Assembly: GCF_028453695.1 (NCBI RefSeq)
Contig: NC_135775.1
Location: 22,912,545-22,976,544 of the forward strand
Reading direction: 5' to 3'
From: Augochlora pura
Taxonomy: Eukaryota; Arthropoda; Insecta; Hymenoptera; Halictidae
Length of the DNA: 64,000 nt
The position numbers and the translations under genes were made by a program. Shown one piece after another: positions 45,561-58,495 of the stretch (the stretch's first letter is position 1; the number at the start of each line of letters is the position of its first letter). The notes under the pieces were generated by a model. That model did not search any database. It had not been told where the DNA came from and saw nothing but the letters and a program-made list of their open reading frames with translations.

Positions 45561-47053
45561 TTACGTGTTCGCCGAAGTATCAGTGTTTCAATTTCCCTGA
45601 AACAATTGTCCCTAAATAGAAAGCCAGCCGAGACATTTGCAGTTTTCGATTCGGAATCGACCCCGCGGACCCACTTACGTAAGTCTAAACAGCGTCGGTG
45701 CCCAGACGCCGGAATCGAGTACGATCCGTTGCGATTCCGATCTCGAAGTCTGCGGCGTCGATCGACTCTTCCCATAGCCCCATTCCAATCGGAACGAATC
45801 GAGCCATTCGCGAGGGACGTTCTCTTATCCGACGAATGCGGTCGCTTTGTTGCATCCTGCGTTCGATGACGGGGCAATTCGGTCGTAGGGCGAGGATGGA
45901 CGCTCGATACGAGGGTCTGAGGGCGATGCAACGCCGCCACGCCTCCTAAATGGAATCTTGAAACATCGTTATGTTTTCGACGGCTGATCCTTGAGATAGT
46001 TATAGTTGTAGCCATACGTAACAACGTTGTACACTGCACTTTGTGCTAAACTGTAGATAGTTTACGAAACTTGCATAACGTTTAGGCAAGTATATTGGCG
46101 AATTTGGGCAAACTTGCATGAGCCCAAGCTAGTTTGCGTAGTTTCGCCCGACTACGGGCGCGCGCGGGCGCGCTTGCGTTCCCCGCCCGTGCTCCGTCCA
46201 AGCGTGTGGAAGCGATTGAGCCTGTAAACCGCGACTGTCCTGCACGCCTATACTTCGCGAATACCGTTCAGAGTCGATCCGGGTGGCAGACTCGATCCCC
46301 CCCACCCCAACCTCCCGGTGCGGTTTCCGCGATCGTTCCGTGGCATTAAACGATTGTATCGTTGCCGGTCTGGCTGGGATCGCAGACGTCGCGACGCGGC
46401 AAACAACTCGGTGATTAGGGGCGCGGCGTGAAAGCGTCTCTCGGTGAAGTGGCAACTGGTGCTGTCAGGTCGCAGATACTCGCCGAATTGCTTCGCGAGG
46501 CTGGAAACCGGCGCGGTTGGCAGGCTGACGTTTCGGATAACCGACCGGAGAAAGGCCATTTACCGACGAGCACATCCGAGACGACTCGGCTCGCCGAAGG
46601 GAAATCACGCGAGATCGCGGTCAATCCGCGATCGGCGGGCATTCTTGGACGAGGGGGGGGGGGAGGGCGCGAAGGCGAGTCGCGCAGTTTCGAGTTTAAT
46701 TAGAGCCACGAGGCCGCGGGAAACAGAGGGGGGAAACGAGCGTGCGAACGACGGTCTCGTCGGGCATCTGCGACTGACCCGCGCAATCTTGGCTAACTGG
46801 TCGGCACCCTCGGATGTTAAAGTTTTTAATAGGTGGAACGGCTTTATCGTTGAACCATTCGAGAGGAAGCCGCGCGACAGGGGGCAAAGGAGAACGAGCG
46901 TAAAGATGCCGCGGAAAATATCCAGCCCTATTTCGCGGCGTTTACCTTCCACCGGAAAAACCGTGTCGCTTAAGAAAATCCCGCTTGGTACTCGCGATGG
47001 TCGCTCCTAATACTTTTCCCCGACCCGGCCCCGTTCCATTTTCGTTTTTTCTG

Positions 47054-47119
47054 CTCTCCCTCTCTCTCTCTCTCTCTTCCTATCTCTTCCTCTCTTTCTT
47101 TCTCCTTCTCTCTTCTCCC
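47054..47119. repeat. CT-rich polypyrimidine tract
   Basis: CT repeat grading into mixed TTCC/TTTC pyrimidine sequence, nearly purine-free. Confidence 0.9.
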
Positions 47120-48547
47120 TTTCATCGCCTCGAACGCGCCCAGCAATAATAATGTCCTCTTTATCGCGTGCCGCGGCCGGAAAAGCGTTCGCGAACGGTA
47201 CCTAAGGCGCTTAAGGATCACGGGAATAAAGTAAACGCGTTACGCGATACGCGGTAAATACCGTGCCCGGAAAAGAGAAAAAATTAATTAGCAAAAGGGA
47301 ACGGGTCCCGGAGACAACGAGCGCGGAACGCGTACCACGGCCGGGTATTCGAACCTGTTTAGCGCGCCGTGTTCCTTTTCCCGGTCTCTCCCACCCCCTT
47401 CTCCCTCCCCGGCAAAAGAAAAAAATGATCATTAGCCTATTAACCGCTTTCAACGGGCACTGTCATGAAAATCGGTGCTTTCAGAACGGATGAATTATTT
47501 AATCGATGCTTTCAGTGCTTCCCGCTCCCGCCGGTTCGTTTGCCAGATTTCCCATCCGTCCATTTATCGTATTGTGTTCGAAGGTTGCCGCAATTTTTCC
47601 AACGGCGACATGCGCGAAATTACATTCGATTTTATCCTGAATTTCGAGCGACCCTCCCTTCGCTTCGCCAGCGTTTCGCCGAGCTCGGCTTTCTTTCGGA
47701 ATCATTTATTTAAAAGACAATTTTTAAGCCCGCTTTTCACGGAGCGGCCGACCGACGGACATCCTATTGAGACGGGATTCGAGCCGGACAAAAAGACCTC
47801 CCCCGCGAAGGGTATTATACAACGTTGCGAGTAAATAAAAATGTTTCTTCATGAAAATGTTCCGCGCGGGTATCGGCGACGCGAAATCCGCTTCGCCCGC
47901 GATAGTTTCGAGCGCGTGGAAATTAAAACCGTTGCCGATCGATGGAACAGGCGCCGCTTGCCTTTGTCGGGGCAAAGTCGACGTGCTTCCCGATGTTTGG
48001 TTTTCCGCCGCTAACAATCCGGGTCGACTCTGCAAAAATAAAATGGAGTCGACGTGTAATCCGGTTTGTTCAAACGTCGGGGCGGTCGAATTGACGCGAA
48101 AGTATCGTTACGAAAACCCGCCCCGTTGTAACGTCGTTGGGGGGGAGTGGATCGCTCGCATGACGAATGCAGTTTTGTGTACGAGTGTTCCAACGTTAGT
48201 TAGCAGTAAATCGCGGGGCGGGGGTGAGGTGAGGGGTGGCGAGGCGAGCGAAGGCAGCAGCCGCGACTTTATGAGTTAAGCGGCAAAAGACGAAGGATCC
48301 TGGGGAGGGTTGTTTTCTGTTTAACCAACCGGGGCGCAGGAACGAAAAATGTAGAGACGTCGAGAGCACACCCCCGGAGCCTCGATAAACTTTCAAAGTG
48401 TGCCACTTTATCGTTTCGTCTCATTACCGGGAACAATGAAGGAGATTGCGTTTCGCTAACTAAGCTGGAACTCGGAGACCGTCGGCGAAGCGGAGGGACG
48501 GAGAGAAAAGAAATGCTTTCGCTTTGGCGACCGGCGAAACTTCCAGC

Positions 48548-48618
48548 CTCTCTCTCTCTCCCTCTCCCTCCCCCTCTCCCCTTCCCTCTTCCCGCTTCCC
48601 TCCTATCTCTTCCCGGCG
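48548..48618. repeat. CT/CCCT polypyrimidine tract
   Basis: About 70 bases almost entirely of C and T, mixing CT, CCCT and CCCCT units. Confidence 0.88.
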
Positions 48619-49374
48619 AGCACTTTCTCCGTCCGACGACAAGACGGATGGCGGCGGCGCCGCGCCGGCATTGGAAAGCGTATACATTGGTAAAAAGTTC
48701 GCCGGTTACTTTTCCCATTTTCGGATGAATCTTTTGCACCATTTCCATCCGGGTGGGACGACTGGCGTTCCGCGGACTTTTATCCAATAAAAGTAAAAGC
48801 GGGCAAGAATAATTGGTTTCCCCGGAGCCGATGCGCGCCGGTTTGAAAAACGACGGGGCCCGGGTCCCGTAACCTAGTAAATTAATCGTGTCGGTAGTGG
48901 CATCCGAATTTATGGATGACCGCGGGCGTCTGCGGGAGGGTGGCGCGGGCTTCTCGAGATAGATCGAGACGGTGGGGGAAGGTTAGGGGTCAAAGCCCGT
49001 ACGGTACGGACGGCCTGCCGCTCGAAGATAGACCACGTCCAAGGAAGTCGGGAGAGGAGAGTCGTATGGATTAGCGGCGGCGGCGGCGGCGGAAGGATCG
49101 GGGCCACTGTTTGTCGTGGCCGGCCACCGAAAATCCCGTCATCTCCAAAGTCGACCCTCGTTCCGTCGATGACACGTCCAATCTTTCGGCCCTCTAACAA
49201 GGACCTGGGCACGGGGAGGAGCGCCGGAAAAGAAACTCGACGGAGAACCGGTGCCGACTTTGCGCAAGCTTTCAGAAATTGAATCTCTGTCGGTTGAAAT
49301 TGCTTTTGCATTTTAAACGAAAAATGAGAAAGAGCAGCGAAACCGATTCGAACGCGATCCCGCTGCTATCGTAT

Positions 49375-49420
49375 CGACGACGACGGCTACGACGACAACG
49401 ACGACGACGACGACGACGAT
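49375..49420. repeat. (CGA)n trinucleotide microsatellite
   Basis: CGA units with a few substitutions, the last seven or so perfect. Confidence 0.92.
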
Positions 49421-49800
49421 ACAGTAATTCTTAAGAAATCGCTCGAACGTTGTATGGAGGAGATACCCTTACTTCGTTAAACCAAGTGTTCGAGCATTAC
49501 GCCAATGTGTGGCGTGCTGGTAGCAGTTGGCGTGACTTCCGGCGAAGGCGCTGAGCCCCGGAAACCAATCGTAGTCTCCGCCAGACCGAATCATCCGCGT
49601 TTCTGCGATCGAGCGATTCCTTATCCGCGCCGTTTCCGTAGACATTCGTTAGCGGTTCGTCGGAAATTCTGACGAAACTTTCCGAACGTCACGCGTACTG
49701 ACGTCGGGGAACGCTTAATTAAATGTATACGAATCGCTGCTCGCGAATACTTCCAGGACCGGAATCGCACACGAGCGTCGAAGAAATCGTCGAAGAATGA

Positions 49801-50110
49801 CAGTCTTTTATTCATTTTTTAATTACGAAGGAATTTATCATTGGTGGACAGCTGATTTTTAAGCAAATTAAAAAATGTCTTGCGAGTCTAATGGTTGTTT
49901 CTTTCTATCTTTAATAATTTCAGTGACATGAAAATAATTAAAATAAATTTACGTATTAACATAGACGTCTTTAAAAATTCTTAGAGTCTTCATCGTTTTA
50001 AATTCAACATATTTTACATATCTAGTTTTCACACGAGCGCACAAAATTCACACTCTACTTATTAGTGTAACAGGAAGAGATAACCACCGTCTATCGATTC
50101 GTCGCTCGTC
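49801..50110. other. AT-rich island, unassigned
   Basis: AT-rich from about 49,800 to 50,070. No terminal repeats or frames recognised. Confidence 0.45.
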
Positions 50111-50143
50111 TTCCTCCAACCTAAAATCACTGTCACCGCCGTG

Positions 50144-50160
50144 CACACACACACACACAC
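50144..50160. repeat. (CA)n microsatellite
   Basis: Pure CA repeat of about eight units, one of only two CA/GT tracts of note against several dozen CT/GA tracts. Confidence 0.92.
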
Positions 50161-50977
50161 GCCAATCGATTCAGACTCGATTATTCCCGAAATCAAGCAG
50201 GTCGTTCGCTCCAATAATTTTTAAACGCGACCACGTTCGACCGTGTTCGATTTATCTGAGCAACGATTTGTTCCCGCTATAAGCAACGCGCGTCGCTCCG
50301 GCAAACAGAGCTTGATCGATCTTTAACCTTTAACCTGATTATAACAGCGCCGCGCAGGTTTGAACAAATCGTCATTAATACACGTTAATGCGATCGCTTA
50401 AAAATTCATGTAATCCTCTTCATCGAATTCGCGGCGTTTCGACGTAAATTGGCTTTCGCTTTCTAATTCGGAAATATTCAATATTTACCGCAACAGCGGC
50501 CGGCATTAATTGGCGGTCCGGTTAAAGGATTAAACAGCCAACGCGCTACGATTTTCCCAACAATCGCGGCACGTTGATCGTGAGTCCGATTCAAACGCAA
50601 GTCGAACCCTTCCGCGGTGTCCGGCGATATTAATCTCTGCGACGAGGCGGACCCGCCGCCGTCACAAGGGAGGACTACAAAGCAGCTCGCGAGTAACAGT
50701 TGCGTTCAAGAATGCAAACAATGCTATCTTTTCGGGGTAGCCGAGTCCATTGAGCAGCGGCGAGGAGGAGGGAGGGAGGGGAGGGTGGTCGCAGGCCATT
50801 CTCGGCTGGTCGACGGGGTGGTGGGATGTGGGGAGACGCGAGGCCGACCGGTGCCGGATTGTGGAAGAAAACGCAGCGACGGACGGCGGAAAGACAAAAG
50901 ATGAGACGAAGGCGCAGCAAGATTCCGAGGGCGGATTATCGGTTTTGTTGAGCCGGAGGCCCGAGCAGCGGCGGTGG

Positions 50978-50999
50978 GCGAGCGAGCGAGCGAGCGAGT
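50978..50999. repeat. (GCGA)n tetranucleotide tandem
   Basis: About five tandem GCGA units followed by a GC run. Confidence 0.9.
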
Positions 51000-51710
51000 G
51001 AGCGCGCGCGGAGGGCCGACCGGGAAATCCGAGGATAGCGCGCGCGGGGAGGGCCCCGACATCGAGTATCGATATTTGCAATTCCACGAGCCTATGCTTG
51101 GTCGGAGCCGATGCAAAAATCAATGGACCAATAACCGAGGATGGTGGCCGTCTAGTTGCTGGTTACGTATAGACGGTGCACTCTCGGCGGTGTGTGTGCG
51201 CGCGCCCGCGTATTTCAGTTTGTACTGCTCGTTAACCCCCGCACTCGAAAACCTCTTTCCAGACCAACAACTTGGAAAGAGATGGTTACAGTGAAAAACT
51301 AGCCGGTGAAAAAGCAACCCCTTTTTTCGTGGGCTTGCCTCGATAGATGGGAACACGAGAGGGACGCCGTTCAGGCCGCGGAGCTGCCCGGACAGAGAGG
51401 GAGAGGCCAACCCATTATCCCAAGTTCAGTTCATCTGTCGTCGGTGAAAGTAACGATTCGCCCGACCTCTCCGCGCAAAAAAGGGGCCGATCCCGTCGTT
51501 TCCTCGCGTCGACGTCGAACCGGCCGTGCGCGCCCCGGCTGCAGCGCGAATTTCAATCGGTAATTGGTCGGTACAGTGACGAGACTAAATCGGGGACGGG
51601 GAATAGAGCGCGGGGCATCGATAAAATGTGAAATTGAATAACAGGAAGGGGCGCCGTCGTCGCCGCTATACGGGCTGGATTTTCGCGAGCAACTGGTCGA
51701 CGGACCCCAC

Positions 51711-51745
51711 TCTCTCTCTCTCTCTCTCCCTCTCTCTCTTTCTCT
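51711..51745. repeat. (CT)n microsatellite
   Basis: CT repeat with CC and TT interruptions. Confidence 0.93.
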
Positions 51746-52060
51746 TCGAAGCTATAACCATTTTTCCGGGAGGGAAAAGGAGGCGGCGGCGACGGCGAGA
51801 GAGCGCGCGCGGGGATTAAAATTCAAAGGGTTCTCGCGTTCTCGAGATCGCTTGAAATTTACGAAGTTTCGCGCCGAGCCTCAACTTTTCCACGATAGAT
51901 ACTCCCTCTCGGCGAGGAGGTGCTGAGAAGTGGATTGAAGGGGTGCGATAACGTTCGACTCGAGCCCGAAGCACGGAGCGGGCTTAGTCCGAATCGTTGG
52001 AACGAGTTCGATGGTCCGGTTAAACGGGAAACTTTGAACGAGCCTCGACGAACCTGAAAG

Positions 52061-52200
52061 GCGAGAGAGAAAAAAAACGAGAGAGCGAGCGAGAGGTGAA
52101 CGAGACGGAGCGAGATAGAGCGAGCCAGAGAGAAGGAGACAGGGCGAGAGTGAGAGAGACCCAGAGAGAAAGAGAGAGAGAGAGGGGGGAGAGGGAGATA
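52061..52200. repeat. Long GA-rich polypurine block
   Basis: About 140 bases of GA and GCGA-type units, purest at 52,160-52,190. It generates an artefactual low-complexity frame on the minus strand. Confidence 0.88.
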
Positions 52201-52500
52201 GCCGCGAGAAGAAACGTCGCTGGCAATTGAAAATTTTCGACGAGAGCGTCGGGACGAGATAGCCGCGACGTCGCCCGCCCACTCGGACAGAAAATCGTCC
52301 GACGAACGGTCGCCCGGAAGAGACGCCTAGCGTCGCCCGCGTTGTCGGCCAACTTCTTTTCTCCGGCTGCCGCAAAAACAGTTCAGCTCCGCTCGCCTTC
52401 TTCGCCTTTTCTCTCGATTTGCTTTCGCGTTCGAGAAACCAATTCTCCGCGAGCCTTCGCCCCCGTCGTTCTTGACGTTCTTCCCTCGGCCGGGCCAACC

Positions 52501-52530
52501 GGGGCGAGGGGGTGGGGGTGGGGGTGGAGG
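52501..52530 (+). other. G-quadruplex-capable tract
   Basis: Five G runs of four or five bases separated mainly by single T bases, among the tightest G4 patterns in the window. Confidence 0.7.
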
Positions 52531-53141
52531 ATGGTTGGAAAGAAAAGCAACGGAACTCGGGAGCCGGGAGAGCTGGGCGCTGCTCCGGGTGGCGATACGT
52601 CGCGTCGGCAACCGTGCCCGAAGAGGATAAGGTATACGGTCGGAATATAAAATGAAACGAAAAACCACCGGACCGGAGCAATTCGGAAATTAAAGTCGGC
52701 GAAACCTTTGCGCGACGATTGGCTCGCTCGGAAGCGCGCCCGTAAAAAGCCCCCGGTCGATATCTGCTCCGTTTCTGGCCCCGTCCGACGGACGCCACGG
52801 GTTCGACGACATTATTTCGGAATAAATCAATCGATGGGACGAAGCCACCGACCGACGGACACCGCTCGGAAAGTTAAAGGAGCGATCGCGGGGGCGCGTC
52901 GCGGCTCCTCGCCTCGCGTTTCTCTTTCGTCCGCTCGCGAAGGAGTCGCCGACGTGCGTTCGCCGCGGCCGGCAACATGGCGCCGTGACAGTGAAACGAG
53001 CTGATGAAATATTCACGAGTCCCGGGAACCACGGTAACCGAAGCATTCGCGGTCAATTAATAAATGAACACGTATGACAAGCAATTTAGCTCGGCGCAGA
53101 CGGAGCTGTTATCATCGGTCAGACGTCCGCGGGCTCCCTTT

Positions 53142-53146
<5 letters not shown>

Positions 53147-53184
<38 letters not shown>
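53147..53184. repeat. (CT)n microsatellite
   Basis: About 19 pure CT units after a T run. Confidence 0.96.
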
Positions 53185-53193
<9 letters not shown>

Positions 53194-54060
53194 CCGGCGC
53201 GACGATAGAGCCTCCAATAGGCGGCCGTGCTCGTTTCCCCAGCTGCCGGATAGCCGTCGGTAAAAATTGAAAATCTGCCAAGACCGTGCGAAACTTTCCA
53301 AACAAATGGCGCGGTCGTTTGAAATCCGAAATTTCGGAAACAGTTCTCTTCGCTGCGGTTCGGGGAACTTCCGGCCGGCGTAAGGGAGTCAAAGTTTCGA
53401 AAATATTGACTGGATTCCGGCGGGGGTTGGGGGTGGGGGACGACGACGATAGCGACGGATGGCACGCGGGAGCGGTATAAAGGGAGAAGCAATCGGTTTG
53501 CCGAGGAAAACTGTGGGACAGCGTCGGGAAACTTGGTCCGGGGGAAAAACGCGTTTAAAGTTTGTCGCGCCTTCTCGAGACGTTCCGAGGCTACGCGGCT
53601 TCTCCAATCCATCCAATTTCGAAAAATCACTTAGGCAGACGTGTTCCGCAAACATCGGCGGCTCGCGGCAAAAAAAATCCGCGGGAAAAATAAGGTGGCG
53701 CGCGGCACACGGGAGAAACCGGAATACCGCCCCAAGACATCGTTCCGGCGGTGCCGCGCTTCGACTAACGTCCGATGCAGGTCTGTTCGCTGCCTTCGGC
53801 TGACGTATTAGCGGCGTATCGGCGGCATTTCTATACAAAACGGGCCAACGTGGATGTTCGCCGCAACATCGAACCTATCGTGAATGGCTTTCGTATCTGT
53901 TACGCGCATCGCTGCACCGTTGTGTTCCGCCGCGGGTAAAAAAAGGATACGTCGCGTCGGTTGTAATCGCTTAACGAGCAGACAGTGGATATTTCAGCGT
54001 TGGCCCACGAAATCATTCTCGGGTATAGGCAGGTCTCCTCTCTTTTTTCGGCGTCTACCA

Positions 54061-54066
<6 letters not shown>

Positions 54067-54106
<40 letters not shown>

Positions 54107-54115
54107 GTCTCTCTC
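54067..54115. repeat. (CT)n microsatellite with GTCT interruptions
   Basis: CT repeat with two GT interruptions near its right end. Confidence 0.95.
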
Positions 54116-54474
54116 GCCCCCTCTGTCCCTGTCTGCCGTCGATGCATCCCGCTTTCATTCCGGCATCCGATATCTGGTCGTTGCCCCGTTTTCCATGGAT
54201 TTCTGCCGCGCCCAGCCCCGCCGGTCCCTTCTCTCGTCTCTCCGCCTTTCCGCTCGTCTCCGCCTCTCGCGGCATCCACGGCTGTATCGGTAGAGGTCGG
54301 CGCGGCAGTACGACCGACAGTTTTTTTCCTCAGGCGAACGAAGGAGACCGTGTATCGAGCCGGAAAGCGCCCGGCAATTAGTTTGTTAAACGAGTCGTTT
54401 CGCCGCGTAGGCGATTCGCGATCGTCGCGAGCGTCATCCGATTACACGATTTAAACGACTCCGCCGAGAGACGG

Positions 54475-54505
54475 ACCGGGGGGTGGGTGGGGGTGGGTCG
54501 GGAAC
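54475..54505 (+). other. G-quadruplex-capable tract
   Basis: GGGGGG, GGG, GGGGG and GGG runs with short T-containing loops. Confidence 0.65.
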
Positions 54506-54704
54506 AGAGAACAGCGGGGAGGAGAGAAAAACGTAGAAAAAGGAAAGCCGCGGGAGGCGAACCGGGCGTGTAAGCGGCATTAACGAGGCGGAAGGAAGGG
54601 CTGCGAGACGCCCGATGCTCGCCTTATCTACCGAAATTTCAGAAAAGTACGAGGATTCCTCGCAGCCACTTTTCACCTAGGCGAAGACGACGGCGCGAGG
54701 GGCC

Positions 54705-54728
54705 GTGTGTGTGTGTGTGTGTGTGTGT
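54705..54728. repeat. (GT)n microsatellite
   Basis: Twelve pure GT units, the only long GT tract in the window. Confidence 0.96.
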
Positions 54729-55480
54729 CGGTGCGGCAGGAGAAGGGTGTCGAGGCCCGTGGCGCCGGTTGGCACCGGAATTCCGGCGGAATTCGCAAAG
54801 AAATTCGCGCTCGCGGCCTCTGCTACGCTCGTTTGTCTGAAAACGGTGCGCGCGGACCGGCCATAAGGAGAGCCGTAATTCAGGCGACATTCCGCGTTAA
54901 GGGTGTCTACCCCGAACCGAGTCCCCCGTCTTTCTCTTTCTCTTTCTATTTCCGTCGGCCCATCTGCACCCTCTCCTCGCCGCGTCGCTGTACCCCCCCC
55001 CCCCCCGTCGCACTCCTGCCTGCCTCGCTCTCCCCTATCTATGCCGGGAAGTCAGAATTTCATTCCCGGGCTCTTCGATCTCGTTCCCACGCGCGAGTAA
55101 TACGGGCGCGCGAGTAACAGCACGCCGGGAAAGAAAAGAATAGCGGGGGGTGGGGGGAGGACGCGGGTTCGGCCGGCGAGGAACGGTCCTCCATTTTTAT
55201 CGGCGTCGCGCACTTTCCACGGCTGCAAATTACCGGAAACCGCGCCCAGCTCGAACTTTAATCGCACTCGAGCGCCCAATAACCAGGCGATACCCGTGTC
55301 CAGATAATTCTGCCTGAAACACTGACCCCTCCGCTACTTCTTGGCAGCTGCTCCTCTCGATGGTAATGGCTCTTGTTCGACGGCGATCTTCGTCGATCCG
55401 AATGCTAATCGGATGTTTTTGCAAAATCAGAATTGTCTTCGTTAATCGTAAGATGCGGGAAATGCATTTATTTATTTTAT

Positions 55481-56070
55481 TAATCAATGCCATATGTCTC
55501 GATATCTTCCGAATTGGTTAATATGGCTTAATAGAAATTTTATTGTATTTCATTTTATTTATTTGGCAATGTCAACCCTTTGAAACATAAGACGAAAATG
55601 TGGTATTAATAAACGACGCAGAACTGCGACGCTCCGTGGAAACTTCGAAGTGTCTGACCACAGCGTACTTGTTCTACTTGCTGAACAGTGTATAGCATTT
55701 CGCGCTTTGACTCTTCGTTTCTACTTGGAACAAGCCTTAGCTTTAAATCCTTCCTACATATTTATAATTAACATACTTGAAATTATTAAATCATTACACA
55801 TTTGTTTAAGTTTCAAGATAAAATTACAAGAAACAAATTAAAAAATCCAGCGTGTTTCAAAAACGGAGAACAAATCATAGTTTCTTGATTCGATCAAACA
55901 TGATCCAACGATTATACACTGTGGTCCTTAGATGTCCACATGTCAAACGCTATCAAAGTACCTCAAATTGTAAAACACAGAATTATATCTAATATATAAT
56001 AAAAAATACAACCTTAACATGATCAAATAACTTCCAACTGTAATCAATCCTCGTGCAAGATCGCATCCGA
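55481..56070. other. AT-rich island, unassigned
   Basis: About 590 bp of AT-rich DNA, one of the largest islands. TCAACCCTTTGAAAC at about 55,571 resembles a piggyBac-style end, but no inverted partner is found. No coding frame. Confidence 0.5.
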
Positions 56071-56469
56071 TAACAAGTCCAGGATGAATTAATTATCGTC
56101 CGTCCAGTGTCTCCACCTCAGTAGCCAAATCACCGTGGCGATTAATAACAATAAAGGCGACGACAATAAAAGCCACTTTGCAGTTGTTTTGCGGACGATC
56201 ATTGAAACGGCGAAGCGATAAATCCGTAGAGGGAAGAAGCTCGGGATCGAGCGGCGGATCGACTTAGGGCGGGCTCCGAATACGATGGGAATAAACCGAG
56301 GCTCGTTAACGAGTTCTTTGAGTCGTTGAAACGGGTGTAAGCAGAGGCGACTAACGCTCATTAATTACGGCACGGTAACGAGATAACTTTTTCGTTTCGA
56401 GTTTCGTTAGGGAAACGTTAGCGTTGCTTTCGAGTCGGAAATAGCGAGATGGAGGAGGACAGAAGAAGA

Positions 56470-56580
56470 AAGGGGCCGCGCGAGGGAGCGAGAAAGAACG
56501 AGACGAAGAGAGATAGATGGGTAGATAGACAGAGAAAGAGAAAGAAAGGGAATAGAGAGAGAGGGAGAGAGAGAGAGGGG
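56470..56580. repeat. GA/GATA polypurine-rich block
   Basis: Purine-rich stretch of GA and AAAG units with a short GATA/GACA section in the middle. Confidence 0.85.
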
Positions 56581-57423
56581 AAGATAACGCGAGCGAGAAA
56601 GGAAGAAAGGACGCATCGGAATTACGTCCGAGGGAAATATGTCCGATCCTGGTTTCCGCGCGACCGATTTTCGATCTTCGGAAACCGGTAGCGGAAAAAG
56701 CGTGATACGCGCGGCACGACAGACAGCGGTGGCGCGCGCGAGCGTGCTTGGCACGTTTGCTTGTAGCCGCGGGGAATTCCATTAGACGCTCGCCGTCTAA
56801 AACGTTCCACGGGTCCTCGTGGCGTAGGAGGGCGACGCGGGGGCCGGGGCGAGGGAACGAAAACGCGAGAAGATGAAACGGAGGAAGAGTGTCGTAGGAA
56901 AGGGCGACGGGAGGGCCGAAGGCTCCCCGAGTGCTCCGGGTACATAACGTAAAAATTTAAGACTATTAGGTCAGCCGTAGCAGCTACCTTAACAATGCTG
57001 ACACAGGTATTTAGCCTGCGGCCCGGTGGCTGTATCTTTTCTTTGGCCGCGATGAAACATGTCGGCGAACGGACAAGGAAAAAAGCGAGAAAGAAAGTGA
57101 GAGAGAGAGAGAGATAGATGGAAGGAGTGGCAGTATGAGAAGGAGACGGAGAGGCGGAGCGGAACACGTCGCGGAAGACGGGAGATTCGCCGAGAATGCG
57201 GCGAGCAGGTAAAACTTGTGGAAACGCGGCACGGAAAAATAAGAATTTCAAATCCAATTTTCCGAGGCATATTTAATAGCCAGCCGTCTCTCTCTCCTCG
57301 GCCGTCGTCGCCGGCGTGGTCGGACGCTTCCTCCGGCCGCTATCACGGGCGGCTCTGCCGGCAGGTAATACCCGATCGAAGCGATACGTTCCCGATTAGA
57401 TCGGCTGCGAACGATACCCGCGA

Positions 57424-57480
57424 ATTCGAGTCGAATCGAGTCGAGCCGAAGTTGCGTCGAGCCGGGTCGTGTCGGGTCGA
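57424..57480. repeat. Degenerate TCGAG/GTCGG pentamer cluster
   Basis: Repeated TCGAG, TCGAA, CCGGG and GTCGG words in tandem with drift, an imperfect five-base periodicity. Confidence 0.7.
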
Positions 57481-58420
57481 GGAGGCGACGGTGAAAATTT
57501 CAGGCGAATACGTAACGAGCCAAGACGGGGCTTGCCTCGATCCCCCCGGAGCTCTCTCTCTCCGTCTCTCTCCCTTCCCCTCTCGAAGACAGAAACGAAT
57601 CGGACGCGATCGAAAAATCGTTAATCGAGCGCGACGAGCAGCTACGCGCCGACTGCTCGCCGGCGCAGAAGAAAAATCGTAGCGATTTTCCTGCTGCAGA
57701 TTCGTTACCCGTTCCAATTAGCTCCGATTCTCCGGCTCGAGACTTGAATCAATTTCGCGGAACAGTAGGTCACAGATGCCACCAATTACGTTCTGCCGAT
57801 GGCGCGGCGTCCTTCTCTGGCTCGGTCCCTGGCCCCGTCGTGTTCAGGAAGCGGGGCTAAATGATTTTTCTCCTCTCTCTCCCGAGGGTCGGAACGCCGC
57901 CGTTCCGACCGAGACCGGTCGAGCGAAGGAAAGCCATTTGACGACTTTACTCCAATAATTGTCGCGAGGGGTCTGCGAGTATTACGACCCAACTACTCGA
58001 CCATTTCGCCTCCGTTTCTTTGCCGTGCTTTTCCTCCTCCGATTTTTATTTCTCCCGTTGCCGTGCGCGCCATTTTTTCCCGTTTTCGTTTTCGTTTTTA
58101 TAGTAAACCGGTAATAATTTCTCGATTCGATAAATCTGATACGATACTACCTGCCCGTACACGCCGCCCGCGCTCGCTTGCCGCTTGCCCTCCCCTCCCC
58201 TTGCTCGCACGCGCCCCGCGACTCGTTCCATCGAATATCGACGTTAATAGAAAACGTTTCGCAGTGTTTTTCGCGATCGGTCGGCTTTACGAGCGCGCCG
58301 ACAAACTGGGCAAATCGCCGGCAAACCCGTTCGCTGTCCAACTTCAAACATCCCCCGAACCCGCTGTTAATCGGCCGCTATTTCCCGGGCCAGGACCCAG
58401 AGACCACCTGCCTCCCTTCC

Positions 58421-58495
58421 TCTCTCTTTCTCTCTCTCTCGCTCTCTTTCCATCCCTTCTCTCTTCGCCTCTCTCTCTCTCGCTCTCTCTCTCTT
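58421..58495. repeat. CT-rich microsatellite
   Basis: Two CT-rich blocks joined by a mixed pyrimidine segment. Confidence 0.92.

Larger units (their letters stand above)
45561..49800. other. GC-rich noncoding stretch
   Basis: No supported gene. Frames of about 90-190 codons at 45,545-47,010 overlap on both strands. Notable are a CT-rich tract at 47,054-47,119, a polypyrimidine block at 48,548-48,618, G runs at about 46,650-46,670 and 48,215-48,240, and a CGA trinucleotide run at 49,375-49,420. Confidence 0.45.
50161..55480. other. GC-rich noncoding stretch, microsatellite-dense
   Basis: No supported gene. The longest frame of the window (51,881-52,798, minus, 305 codons) reads through a long GA block and gives Ser/Leu/Arg low-complexity sequence, so I treat it as an artefact of the repeat. 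G4-capable tracts occur at 52,501-52,530, 53,421-53,440, 54,475-54,505 and 55,145-55,165. Confidence 0.5.

Noticed and set aside
51881..52798. Longest open frame (305 codons, minus strand).
   Set aside because: It reads through a long GA block, producing Ser/Leu low-complexity sequence; the opposite strand is also partly open. No domain recognised.
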